64,000 bases of DNA from NCBI GenBank assembly GCA_043228905.1, contig JBHGNT010000007.1, positions 13,144,001 through 13,208,000 on the forward strand, given 5' to 3'. This DNA is from Azolla caroliniana. Taxonomy: Eukaryota; Polypodiophyta. The notes under the pieces are model-generated. The model made no database searches. It saw only the letters and a program-made list of their open reading frames with translations, and had not been told where the DNA came from. The stretch's first letter is position 1. Every line of letters begins with the position of its first letter. This document shows, one piece after another, positions 21,554 through 31,545 of this stretch. The position numbers and the translations under genes are program-made.

Positions 21554-22201
21554 TCACCATCCGATCCACCATATTATTCGCTTGCACTTCGCAATGCTAT
21601 GACCGATTGTCATGGCCCCCTTCGCCCCTCTTGAGCATAACCTTTCACAATTTGTGTATGTGCCACCTTCATCCCGTCTGTCTCCGTGGTCAAGAAACTT
21701 TGATCCTTCATTCTTTCTCGTCCCCTGCTTGCCTTCACAAGACCTCATTCGAATGTCGATGTTGACTACCCATTGTAGTCCCTTCAAGCACATGCTCATC
21801 TTGGGGTCTCTAAGAGACCATATTGCATGCCTCTCTTTCTTCCATTCGTTGTGGTAAACTCTTGCGTTTGAGTTGACCATCATACCTTTGAACTTCATGC
21901 TAGTTTCCTCCCTTATGTTAGAAGACATGATCACTTCCTGAGGTACACCTTTCAAATCCTCTTGGCTTGTTTTGCTGTCATTGTCCATTATCACACTTTC
22001 TTTGGCCTCTTTGTTGTGCACATCCACTTTCGTCGTTGTGCTTTGTTTGGTGTCTTCATCACACACACCGGCTTCATCCTTCGCTTCCTCGTAGCCACCT
22101 TCCATCTCTTTGGTCTCATGTTGGCTCTCGGACGCAACTGCTGAAGTCTCTAGAACAAGTGTGGAGGAATCCTCTCCATGGTCCTTGCTCGTTCTTGCCA
22201 T
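21554..22201 (-). CDS. LT-1 internal ORF, hypothetical (about 215 aa)
   Basis: Begins MARTSKDHGEDSSTLVLE on the minus strand, right after the truncated LTR. Highly charged, rich in Glu, Lys, Ser and Thr for the first about 110 residues. Then a more ordered part, VYHNEWKKERHAIWSLRDPK. No zinc knuckle, protease or RT motif. Its position where gag would be makes a gag remnant possible, but the sequence does not show it. It may also be a captured host fragment. Confidence 0.4.
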   Translation of the reverse strand: MARTSKDHGEDSSTLVLETSAVASESQHETKEMEGGYEEAKDEAGVCDEDTKQSTTTKVDVHNKEAKESVIMDNDSKTSQEDLKGVPQEVIMSSNIREETSMKFKGMMVNSNARVYHNEWKKERHAIWSLRDPKMSMCLKGLQWVVNIDIRMRSCEGKQGTRKNEGSKFLDHGDRRDEGGTYTNCERLCSRGAKGAMTIGHSIAKCKRIIWWIGW

Positions 22202-22208
22202 CTTCGGG

Positions 22209-22395
22209 CTAATTGCATTGAGTGCGTATAGAGAGGTGCAAGTAAGATTTGAACCTTGCACCTCCAAGATAGGGTGCAATTAGGCCCTAGGATTATTTAT
22301 TATTGATTTATTTTCATTTTTAGAAGTACTTTTGTAATGTGCATGTATCCTCAATTTTTTACTTTTTCTCTCATTAAACACGCCACATCACGACA
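22209..22395 (-). repeat. LT-1 5' LTR fragment with inverted module
   Basis: Matches 21201-21387 of the full LTR, but the 75 bp at 22209-22283 is in the opposite orientation (one mismatch after inversion), while the flank from GGCCCTA to CACGACA is direct. Remaining U3, R, U5 and primer site are missing. Confidence 0.85.
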
Positions 22396-23413
22396 TCGTG
22401 ATTTCACCCTCCTGGATCACAATGGATGCACGCAAGGTAGCGGCAATCACTGATTGACCTGTCCCTACTCGGTTGAAAGAGGTACAATCATTTCTTGGTT
22501 TTGCAAATTTCTATCGACGATTTATCAATGGTTTTTCCTCTTTAGTGCAACCTCTAATCATCCTTACTAGAAAAGATACTCCATTCCTTTGGACCTCTGC
22601 GGCGCAAAGTGCTTTTGATGCCCTCAAGGAAACCTTTCTCACAGCCCTAGTGTTGGTCCACCCCGACCCTACAAGGCCCTTCCAAGATGAAACCGACGCC
22701 TCCGACTTTGCCATTGGACTTGTCCTGTCCCAACCAGATGACGAGGACACACTACATCATGTTGCCTTCTACTCTCGGAAGTTTACAACCCCAGAAATCA
22801 ATCATCCGGTCTACAACAAGGAGCTTGCAACAATCATTTCTGCCTTCGCCGAATGACGACCCTATTTGGTTGGGGCCCAACATCGTATCCAGGTGTTGAT
22901 CAACCACAAAAATCTAATTTACTTCACCACTAGTTGTACATTGAATCAGAGGCAAGCCCGATGGTCATCTTTTCTCGCTGACTACGACTTCAAGATCTTG
23001 TTTCAACCCACTGTTCAACATGGGAAAGTTGATGCCCTCTATCGATGACCTGATTTCGCATTGCGCCCAGGGGATGACACATATTCACAACAATCCCATT
23101 GTTTGTTGAGGCTCGATCAACTTCAAATGTTCGCCTCGTACATGTTGCATGATGATTCTTTGCTCAACGAGATTGCCATGACACCATGTCAGACCCATTC
23201 GCCAAAGACATCATGACCCGCATCAATGAGCCATCCCCAGACATGAAAAGCTCATATCTCAACCAATTTACAACCCGGGATGGGTTACTATATTGTAATC
23301 ATCCCTTGTATGTTCCTGAAGGATCGTGTCGTACATGAGTACTACAAAATTGTCATGATGATTCTCTTGTCGGGCACTTTGGGGTCACAAAAACCTTGGA
23401 GTTACTATCTCGG
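22396..23413 (+). pseudogene. Gy-C RT thumb, RNase H and integrase start
   Basis: Resumes with ISPSWITMDARKVAAITD, a stop, then EVQSFLGFANFYRRFINGF. RNase H follows: QDETDASDFAIGLVLSQ, HHVAFYSRKFTTPEINHPV and LINHKNLIYFT. Then the H2C2 region, recognisable in shifted frames (HDDSLVGHFG). Cut at 23413 by Gy-D inside the zinc-binding domain (KTLELLSR). Confidence 0.87.
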
Positions 23414-23415
23414 TG

Positions 23416-23480
23416 TCATAACTAGACTCGAACCCATAACCTTTTGTTACACGGGTCGAGACTTTACCATTAGGTTATGA
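23416..23480 (-). other. tRNA-like module at the Gy-D LTR terminus (antisense)
   Basis: Minus strand: TCATAAC, then CTAATGGTAAAG (A-box-like), then GGTTATGGGTTCGAGTC (B-box GGTTCGAGTC), closed by GTTATGA. The 7-nt ends pair perfectly, like an acceptor stem, and end two bases from the LTR tip. Same in the 3' LTR (28712-28776). Confidence 0.7.
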
Positions 23481-23589
23481 ATTGTAATTTGAAGGATATT
23501 ATTTTCATTTAGATTTTATTGGGAAATTGATGTATATTCCAGATTTCTCTGGAACATTCTAGAAACTTCAGGAGTATTCCTGAAGACAC

Positions 23590-23634
23590 TATAAAAGGAG
23601 GCGCAAGGCATTAGTTCGAACCAAATCGGTTCAA
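23590..23634 (+). promoter_or_regulatory. Gy-D LTR TATA box and predicted RNA 5' end
   Basis: TATAAAA at 23590-23596. CCAAATCGGTTCAA begins at 23621, 31 nt downstream, the expected start. Its AAATCGGTTCAA part (23623-23634) is complementary to 23875-23886. Confidence 0.75.
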
Positions 23635-23703
23635 CGCCAGTCTTAAGCCTTCTAACTACTGTTGTATATCTTCCTTCATATAATACATATATCTTTCGCA
23701 TCA

Positions 23704-23739
<36 letters not shown>

Positions 23740-23874
23740 ACTCATTCCTTCTCTCAAAGTTCGACACCTCTCATAGTACTAATCCTTCTCTGTCTTAGTA
23801 CTATTCCCTAACAATAGTACTAATCCTTCTTTTAGTACTAATTCCTTCTCTGCCTTAATAGAGTTCCTGACAGT

Positions 23875-23886
23875 TTGAACCGATTT
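23875..23886 (+). promoter_or_regulatory. Gy-D self-priming type primer site
   Basis: TTGAACCGATTT, two bases after the 5' LTR, is perfectly complementary over 12 nt to 23623-23634, near the predicted RNA 5' end. No tRNA complement beginning TGG is seen at this place. Confidence 0.77.
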
Positions 23887-23973
23887 TTGGGTGCCTGTCT
23901 GGTCTTTTCTCTCCCTCTTCCTTCTGTCTCCCTCCTTTCCTACTAGTCTCTTATTTCCCTTTTCCTTCATCCC

Positions 23974-25137
23974 ATGGCCACCGTTAGCGCTGAAGAGTAT
24001 CAATCCGTTTTCTCGGAATTTCAATGCTTGAAAGAGAAGTTTCATGCTTTGGAACAAGAAAATCAACGCTTGTTGGGGGATCTTCAGCAAATTTCCTTAG
24101 AAAAGCAGCAAACGCAACAACAGCATGGGGAACTTGCGTTACGCGTGCAACAACTCGAAGCAACCATCGTAGCAATGCAACAACAAGGGCACGGAGCACA
24201 AGGGATTCATAAAGAACCCAAGATTGGCCTTCCCACGAAGTTCGATGGAACGCGATCGCAGTTTAGAGGGTTTCTTAACCAGGTACGGTTAGTTATTCAA
24301 ATGCATCCGTCCCGATATCCCACCGATGCATCACGAGTGGGTTTAGTAGGCACGTTGTTAAATGGCTCAGCATTAGCATGGTTCGCTCCGCTACTAGAAA
24401 AGGAATCTCCAGTACTAAATAATTTTGAAGAATTCATAAGTGAGTTTAAAGCATGTTTTGGAGATACTGACAGCATAAGGACTGCAATCAACAAAATCCG
24501 GCGATTACGCCAAGGTGACCGTCCAGCCTCCGCATATGCTGCAGATTTCCGTCTACTCGCCGCCGATATCCCCTGGGATGATCAAGCATTGATGGAGTAG
24601 TTCCGCTATGGTCTACGCAACGATGTCAAGGATTTACTCTTGACTTTCCCTGAAGAGCCAAAATCATTAACAGAAGCAATCAGTCGAGCGGTCAGATGTG
24701 ACAACCGCCTCTTCGAGCAACGTTCGGAACGACAATTTCAGATGCCGAGGGCAAGATCCGAGCCTACCTATGCCTCAGTGGTAGCGAAACCTTTTCAAAG
24801 GGAGTCACATAATGCGCCTCCAGTAAGTACTCCAACTCCAATGGAAATTGACACTACACGTCGTCGTGGGCCGCTATCGGAGGAGGAAAAGCAACGACGC
24901 CGAACAAACCGATTATGCCTTTATTGCGGTGGACCAAGGCATATCGCGATAAACTGTCCCCATAGACCAAGAAGGCAGGTAAACCAAGTCGTTATTAGTT
25001 CTGACTATACTAAACCCGAGTCTATTTCAGTAGGAATCTCTGATAGTCCTCATAGTCATAATAGTCCTAATAGTAGTCCGAATCTCGCAAACAAATTTGA
25101 TGTCCTTAGCCAATTAGAAGAAGAGTTAAACGACTAA
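23974..25137 (+). pseudogene. Gy-D gag (one in-frame TAG)
   Basis: Gag of about 387 codons broken by TAG at 24598. An N-terminal coiled coil (residues about 5-70, HALEQENQRLLGDLQQ) precedes the capsid-like part (FDGTRSQFRGFLNQVRLVI, ASAYAADFRLLAADIPW). After the stop the same frame goes on with FRYGLRNDVKDLLLTFPEEP to the CCHC knuckle CLYCGGPRHIAINC. The stop most simply comes from CAG to TAG. Gag builds the particle and binds RNA. The ATG at 23974 is chosen because it follows the leader and starts the conserved coiled coil. Pol lies in the -1 frame. Confidence 0.9.
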
Positions 25138-25140
25138 GTC

Positions 25141-28100
25141 CAGCCAAAATAGGAGCCGTTTGGTTGGACAGCCCTAGATCTGTGCAGCCCATTAGTGGTT
25201 CCATTCCCTCTAAGCAAGTTAGTGATGTGTTCGTAGCCCAAGTAGCAGTTAGTACTAAAAGTACCCCTCCAGTACATACCTTAGCCCTTCTAGATTCCGG
25301 AGCTAATTCTTGCTTCATGGATAGGAATTTTGCCTGAGCTCATCAGATATCTCTCAGAAAGCTCCCATGTCCAGCCTCAGTAATAGTCATTGATGGTCGT
25401 CCCATTGCTTCTGGTAATATCATAGAAGAGTCGGAACCCGTTAATATTGTCCTAGATAACTTAACATGTGTAGTATCATTTAATATTATTAGTATTCCAG
25501 AACATCCCATAGTTTTAGGATTACCATGGTTCGAGTTACATAACCCAGACATAGATTGGAGGACAAGGGAAATCCGGTTGCGACAAACCCAAGGATCTAC
25601 CCAGAAGGTTGCAACCATTTCGCTACGTCAGTTGCGTGAGGAAGGGCGCAAGGAGGAAATGTTTCTCTTCGCAATATCAGTACAACCCTCCAGCACCACC
25701 AAAGAGGAGTCCACCGTTCAACTTCCCGAGAAGTATCGTCAGTATGCTGATGTGTTCGATAAAGTACAAGCCAACACACTTCCTCATCATCGGCCGTACG
25801 ATTGCGCCATCGACTTACAACCGGGAAAAGAGCCGCCATGGGGGCCGATCTACAATTTGTCACCAACCGAGCTAGAAGTCCTTCGAGCCTATATAGAGGA
25901 GAATTTGGAGAACGGTTTCATTCGGCATTCGAAATCTCCAGCCGGCGCACCCATTTTCTTCGTCAAGAAAAAAGATGGCTCGCTTCGACTCGTTGTAGAT
26001 TACCGTGGCTTGAATAAGGTCACAGTAAGAAATAGGTATGCTCTTCCCCTTATCTCAAGTCTTTTAGAACGGATCAACGGTGCCAGGTTCTTCACGAAGA
26101 TCGACTTACGAGGAGCCTATAACCTCGTACGGATCCGACCAGGAGATGAATGGAAGACCGCGTTTCGCACCAGATATGGGCACTTCGAGTATACGGTCAT
26201 GCCGTTCGGACTCACTAATGCGCCGGCAGTCTTCCAGCACATGGCGAATGATATATTTCGAGATCTCTTGGATGATTTTTTGATCATCTATTTGGATGAT
26301 CTACTGGTTTATTCAAAGACCCAAGAAGAACATGATTCTCATGTACTATTAGTACTAAAACGACTTCGAGAACATGGTCTGTATGCAAAGTTAGAGAAAT
26401 GTAGTTTCGGGTGCAACCAAGTGGAATTTCTCGGCTATGTCATCTCCTCAGAAGGCATATCCATGGACCCAGCCAAGGTCAAAACGGTGATAGAATGGCA
26501 CACTCCGCGTTCGGTGCGGGATGTGCAATGCTTCCTAGGCTTTGCAAATTTTTACCGGAAGTTCATACAAAATTACTCAAAAATTGTGCTGCCTCTCACA
26601 CAGCTCACCAGGAAGGGACAATCATTCATTTGGTCTAAAGAGACGGACATGGCTTTCGAGAGTCTTAAGAAGGCGTTTACATCAGCTCCAATTTTAGGTC
26701 ATGTGGATCCGGAAAAACCATTCATTATCGAAGCTGACGCATCGGATTTCGCATTGGGGAGCATTCTGTCACAACAGGGTAACGACGAGAAGCTACATCC
26801 TGTGGCTTTCCACTCCCGTAAGTTTGACGCCGCCGAAATCAACTACGAAATTCATGATAAAGAGCTATTAGCAATAGTTGATTCTTTTATGCAATGGAGG
26901 CATTTCCTGGAGGGATCTCCTCATCAGGTCACTGTATTCAGTGACCACAAGAACCTTGCCTACTTTCAAGATGCTCGTGTACTGAATCGACGTCAAGCTC
27001 GGTGGGCCCACTTCCTCACACGCTTCGACTTCAAAATTACATATCGTCCGGGGAAGCACCAAGGGAAGGCAGATACATTATCACTGCGTTCGTATCTAAC
27101 ACCATGTCCCGGTGAGCCAGCCTTCGATAACCAGAAGCAAGTAATCTTGGGTCCAGCACGACTGCAAGCAGCACAGGTCTTTGACATGCCCGTGGATTCC
27201 GACATTACCAATACTATACGTGAGGACTTGAAGACTGACGCTTTCGCCCAAGCTATACTAGCACAAATTGACCCCTCTCGAGCGTCATGTTCACAATCAC
27301 AATCACCAGGTACGGATTATCGGCAATTCAAATACTGTGATGGATTACTCTTCTTTAAAGAACTTTTGTATGTTCCTAATGGTTCTTGCCGCCTTCGAGT
27401 AGTACAAAACTGCCATGACACATATACAGCAGGACATTTTGGTAGTACTAAAACATTAGATTTAGTACAACGATCATTCTGGTGGCCCCGTATGCGACAA
27501 TTTGTCGAAGATTTTGTTCGGACTTGTGATACATGCTGCAGAGCGAAAATGCCAAGACATCATCCATATGGTTTATTAGAACCATTACCAATTCCAAGCA
27601 AGCCATGGCAATCCATTGCTCTTGACTTCATTACAGATCTTCCAGTCTCTAAGGGATTCAGTGCGATTCTCATAGTGGTGGATCGATATACGAAGATGGC
27701 TCATTTCTTACCATGTACTAAAGAAATATCTAGTGAAGACACCGCCGAAATTGTCATGCGGGAAGTATGTCGGCATCATGGACTCCCTGATAATATCATC
27801 AGCGATCGTGGACCCCAGTTTGTGTCAAAATTCTGGAAGCACCTTTTTAAAATGCTGAAGGTCACTTGTAACCTCTCCTCCGGCTACCACCCACAAACCG
27901 ACGGTCAAGCCGAACGAACAAATCAAACACTGGAGCAGTATCTGCGGTGCTTTCTCAACTATCATCAGAATGACTGGGCAGATATTCTTCAGTTCGCCGA
28001 ATTTGCCTATAATAACGCTATCCATCGACTAAAGTCACGCCATTCTACGCTTATACGGGATATCATCCCCGGTGGTGTGTCCTTGAAACCCCAGAAGTGT

Positions 28101-28717
28101 CCACAAATCCTTGCGCGGAGGATCGTTTGGAGCGGTTACGCAAGATACAAGCGGATTTATCTACTCAACTCCAGCAAGCTCAACAATCACACAAGGACTA
28201 CGCAGATCGTCATCGACTTCCATCCAGTTTTAACATTGGAGATCGGGTGTGGCTGCTACGACGACACATCAAGACTACTCGCCCATGTGAGAAGTTGGAT
28301 TATCGGCGATTAGGTCCTTTCCGTATTATCGGGAAGATTAATGATGTCGCTTTTCGTCTCGAGCTACCTCCGCAACTTCGGATACATCCGGTGTTTCATA
28401 GTTCTCTCCTCGAACCCTATCACGAGAGCACTATCCCAGGACGTACTATACAACCACCACCTCCTATCGAGCTCGAAGATGGACCTGAGTATGAGGTCGC
28501 TGCCATCCTCGATTCCAAGATTGTTCACAACAAGCTCTACTATCTAGTCGATTGGCTAGGATATAGTCCCAGCGAGCGTACTTGGGAACCGATCGAGAAT
28601 GTGACCAATGCTCGTGCTCTTCTAGAAGACTTCCATCGACGATACCCCGAGAAACCGGGTCCTCAATCCAAAACGACTCGTGGAACTCGTCGTTTTAAAG
28701 GGGGGATAGTGTCATAA
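25141..28717 (+). pseudogene. Gy-D pol: protease, RT, RNase H, integrase, chromodomain
   Basis: Overlaps the end of gag in the -1 frame. Protease site ALLDSGANSCFMD near 25285, with a TGA at 25335 (probably from CGA). The 911-codon block 25578-28313 holds RT ([20 protein letters not shown], active site IYLDDLLVYS), RNase H (EADASDFALGSILSQ, FSDHKNLAYF), the H2C2 zinc domain (FVRTCDTCCRAK) and the integrase core (DFITDLPVSKG, ISDRGPQFVSKFW, DGQAERTNQTLEQYL). A frameshift between 28025 and 28095 shifts the tail to the frame of 28097-28717, with the GPFRIIGKIN region and a chromodomain (YEVAAILDSKIVHNKLYYLV, WLGYSPSERTWEPIENV). Chromodomains steer integration to heterochromatin. Confidence 0.93.
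28697..28709 (+). promoter_or_regulatory. Gy-D polypurine tract
   Basis: AAAGGGGGGATAG directly before the 3' LTR. Confidence 0.88.
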
Positions 28718-29166
28718 CTAGACTCGAACCCATAACCTTTTGTTACACGGGTCGAGACTTTACCATTAGGTTATGAATTGTAATTTGAAGGATATTATTT
28801 TCATTTAGGTTTTATTGGGAAATTGATGTATATTCCAGATTTCTCTGGAACATTCTAGAAACTTCAGGAGTATTCCTGAAGACACTATAAAAGGAGGCGC
28901 AAGGCATTAGTTCGAACCAAATCGGTTCAACGCCAGTCTTAAGCCTTCTAACTACTGTTGTATATCTTCCTTCATATAATACATATATCTTTCGCATCAT
29001 CATTCTCTCTCTCTCTCTCTCTCTCTCTCACTCACTCATTCCTTCTCTCAAAGTTCGACACCTCTCATAGTACTAATCCTTCTCTGTCTTAGTACTATTC
29101 CCTAACAATAGTACTAATCCTTCTTTTAGTACTAATTCCTTCTCTGCCTTAATAGAGTTCCTGACA
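28710..29166 (+). repeat. Gy-D 3' LTR
   Basis: 457 bp. One substitution (ATTTAGG against ATTTAGA) and two bases fewer in the CT repeat compared with the 5' copy. Confidence 0.95.
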
Positions 29167-29631
29167 CTCGGGGGTTTTGGTGGCCCCAACCTTGGAAATT
29201 TTCTAAGGAATTTATCAAGACATGTGATGTATGTGCTCGGTCCAAAATGGCTCACCATCGGCCATCTGGTCTTCTCCACCCGCTCCCAATTCCAAGTTGA
29301 CCATGGGCCTCTCTATCCATGGACTTTATAACCGACCTCCCTCTGGTCAGTGGCCATGACACGATGCTAGTAATTGTTGATCGGTTTTCAAAGATGGCTC
29401 ACTTTGTCCCATGTTCCAAAACCATTTCCGGAGAAGAGACAACTGACCTTTTTCTTAAAAATGTTGTCCGATTACACGACTTACCAGAGGATATCACCTC
29501 TGATACCTCTGATCGAGGTTCTCAATTCATTTCCTACTTTTGGTGACGACTTCTGCAGACATTTGGAACTTCTGTAAACTTGTCATCAGCATACCATCCT
29601 CAAACTGATGGACAAACTGAATGAGTCAACC
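29167..29631 (+). pseudogene. Gy-C integrase core
   Basis: Continues the protein cut at 23413: SRGFWWPQPWKF, IKTCDVCARSKMAHHRP (second half of H2C2), SMDFITDLPLVSGHDTM and SDRGSQFISYFW, then YHPQTDGQTE, giving D, D and E positions. A six-base duplication (SDTSDRG) and stops damage it. Co-2 inserts straight after the catalytic Glu. Confidence 0.88.
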
Positions 29632-30022
29632 TGTAAAGAATCAAGAGATGGATTCTATGCAGCAGAATAGATATGAACTGTGTGTGTGTATGAGAGAGAG
29701 AGAGTGAGAGAGAGAGACAAGGAGTAAGGCACAGAGAATATGCAAGGTAAAGTATATTAACAAAGGAGAAAGACTCAACATTCTACAAGGTGGGAGGAGG
29801 GTGCTTTATATAGTCACCCTCTCTCTTCATTAACTACAAGACTCATGGAGCATGGGGAATGTGAAAGCTCATAAGTTATGTGTCATAGAATATGATTCTA
29901 TGACTCATACTAAATGCTAGAATACAAAGTGGTGACATAATGATGACTCTTGACCGTTGGAGTGTTTATTCACTCTCAAGGTGAGTTCACACACTAGACC
30001 AAGTTGAGCTTCATTCTCAACA
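29632..30022 (-). repeat. Co-2 3' LTR and purine tract
   Basis: TGTAAAGAATCAAG to TTCTCAACA, 391 bp. CGCCCCCTCAAGC follows (complement of GCTTGAGGGGGCG, the purine tract, 30023-30035). The stretch 30036-30239 after it is non-coding, repetitive (variants of GTTGCGAA(A/G)TC) and also present in Co-3. Confidence 0.93.
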
Positions 30023-30239
30023 CGCCCCCTCAAGCTCAAGTCGGGTCAGTTTCAGACGGTATCCGAAATCCGCTTCGACTTGCATCAACTCACATTTATG
30101 CGGAGTTGCGAAATCCATGCTCCAGCTTGCGTTGTGCGTAGTTGCGAAGTCTGTGTGCTTCGGCTTGCATCTTTCTTTGCGGCTTTGTGCAGTAGATTGG
30201 CTCTTCGTGGCTTCGTTGCGCAGTTGCGGAATCCACACG

Positions 30240-30803
30240 TTATTGCGTAGTGTCTTCAGTACTCCCCCTCAAGCTTGGCAGGTCAGGGATCGTCAATCCG
30301 AGATCGGTCATGAATTGTGATAGCTTGTCGGCTCCTAAGGCTTTAGTGAAGATGTCGGCCATTTGAAGATTTGTGCTAATGTGTTGTAGGTCGACATCGC
30401 CAGTTAGAACGCGCTCTCGGATGAAGTGATAGTGCACTTCGATGTGCTTTGTCCGCGCGTGGAACACCGGGTTCTGAGCCAGATAGATACTGCTCATGTT
30501 GTCGCAGTAAAGGGAAGTCAGATCCTTGATGGGTACGCCCAGATCCTTCAAAATCCTCTTGAGCCATACGGCTTCACATGCGGCCACTACCACGCCCATG
30601 TATTCCGCCTCTGTGCTCGAAAGAGCAACGATTAGTTGCTTTTTGCTGCTCCAGGATATTGCTCCGCTGTCAAGGGAAAAAACAAATCCGGAGATTGATC
30701 TTCTATCGGCTTTGTAGCCGGCCCAATCAGCGTCTGTGTACCCCTCGAGTCGTATTGGCATCGCGGTCTTGTAGAGGATGCCGCAATCCATTGTGCCGCT
30801 CAC
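30240..30803 (-). pseudogene. Co-2 RNase H
   Basis: A 187-codon open segment: EGYTDADWAGYKADRRSISG (catalytic Asp), GAISWSSKKQ, LSSTEAEYMGVVVAACEAVW, LYCDNMSSIYLAQNPVFHAR and a HIEVHYHFIRERV tail. Typical copia RNase H C-terminus. This piece has no stop but its pol context is broken. Confidence 0.92.
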
Positions 30804-31545
30804 GTATCATAGAACTCACTTAGTGCAATCTAAGTGAGTATCACGCGGTGTTTGCATGAATTGACTAAGGAGACCGACCGGATAACAAAGATCGGGTCGA
30901 GTGATCGTGAGGTAGATGAAACTCTCGATGAGTTGTTGATACTGAGTCGGCTCACACACTTTGGTGCCGGAGTTTGCATCTAGTTTGAGATTGCGATCGA
31001 GTGGGGTTACCGCGGATTTGCACTCAGCCATCCCAAACTTGTATAACAAGTTGAGGATGTAGTGCTGTTGAGAGATCATGATTCCAGCCGGAGTCCGAAT
31101 TACCTCGATATCGAGGAAGTAGTGGAGCTCCTTCATGTCCGTCATCTCGAACTTGTCGGAAAGGAGGGATTTGACCTTATTGATTTCGACGAGATGCTCA
31201 CCTCCAATGACTAGGTCATCCACATATAAGATGATGACGATCGGACTTGCGGAATCGCTTCATATGTAGAGGGAGCTGATTATCTTCGAATGCCAAGCAC
31301 GCGGTGCTTGCTTGAGGCCGTAGAGTGGCTTCTTGAGTCGGCATACAACTTTCGAATGGGTGCTCGAGTTGAAGCCGGGTGGTTGTATCATGTACACCTC
31401 CTATTCTAATTCGCCTTGTAGAAAGGCGTTCTTGACGTCCATTTGATGGAGGTGCCACCCTTTCGCCGCGGCAAGCGTAATTACGATTTGTACCGTCGTC
31501 ATCTTTGCCACTGGGGCAAAGGTCTCCTCGTAGTCAACTCCGCGC
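30804..31545 (-). pseudogene. Co-2 RT, C-terminal part
   Basis: Fragments 31223-30816 and 31458-31216 in shifted frames. They read LYVDDLVIGGEHLVEINKVK (active site), FEMTDMKELHYFLDIEV and TRPDLCYPVGLLSQFMQTPR, with the [17 protein letters not shown] motif near 31400. About 50 bases present in Co-3 (40730-40780) are missing here. Ends where LT-2 is inserted, at a GVDYEE motif. Confidence 0.9.

Larger units (their letters stand above)
20730..22395 (-). mobile_element. LT-1: LTR-retroelement remnant in Gy-C RT gene
   Basis: One full LTR (20730-21387), an internal segment of about 0.8 kb, and a second LTR cut to its first about 187 bp (22209-22395). Orientation is minus, from the TATA box, the purine tract beside the left LTR and the internal ORF. 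Joining 20729 to 22400 continues the Gy-C protein (FLRYV then ISPSWITMD). No clean target duplication (left ATGT, right TCGT). The solo LTR LT-2 is the same family. Confidence 0.8.
23414..23872 (+). repeat. Gy-D 5' LTR
   Basis: TGTCATAACTAG to TTCCTGACA. TATAAAA at 23590. CT microsatellite near 23707-23735 and repeated AGTACTAAT motifs at the end. Confidence 0.95.
23414..29166 (+). mobile_element. Gy-D: nearly intact chromodomain gypsy (chromovirus) in Gy-C
   Basis: Full element of 5,753 bp with target duplication CTCGG (23409-23413 and 29167-29171). LTRs 23414-23872 and 28710-29166 differ by one substitution and two bases of CT repeat, so it is recent. Coding order: gag, pol (protease, RT, RNase H, integrase) and chromodomain. 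Lesions: one TAG in gag, one TGA in protease and one frameshift after the integrase core. Related to Gy-C by protein similarity in every domain, so a relative inserted into an older relative. Confidence 0.96.

Noticed and set aside
20725-22400. Target-site duplication for LT-1
   Set aside because: Left ATGT and right TCGT do not match. The insertion is supported by protein continuity instead.
25100-25145. Programmed frameshift signal at the Gy-D gag-pol overlap
   Set aside because: Pol is in the -1 frame, but I could not find a convincing slippery heptamer in phase.
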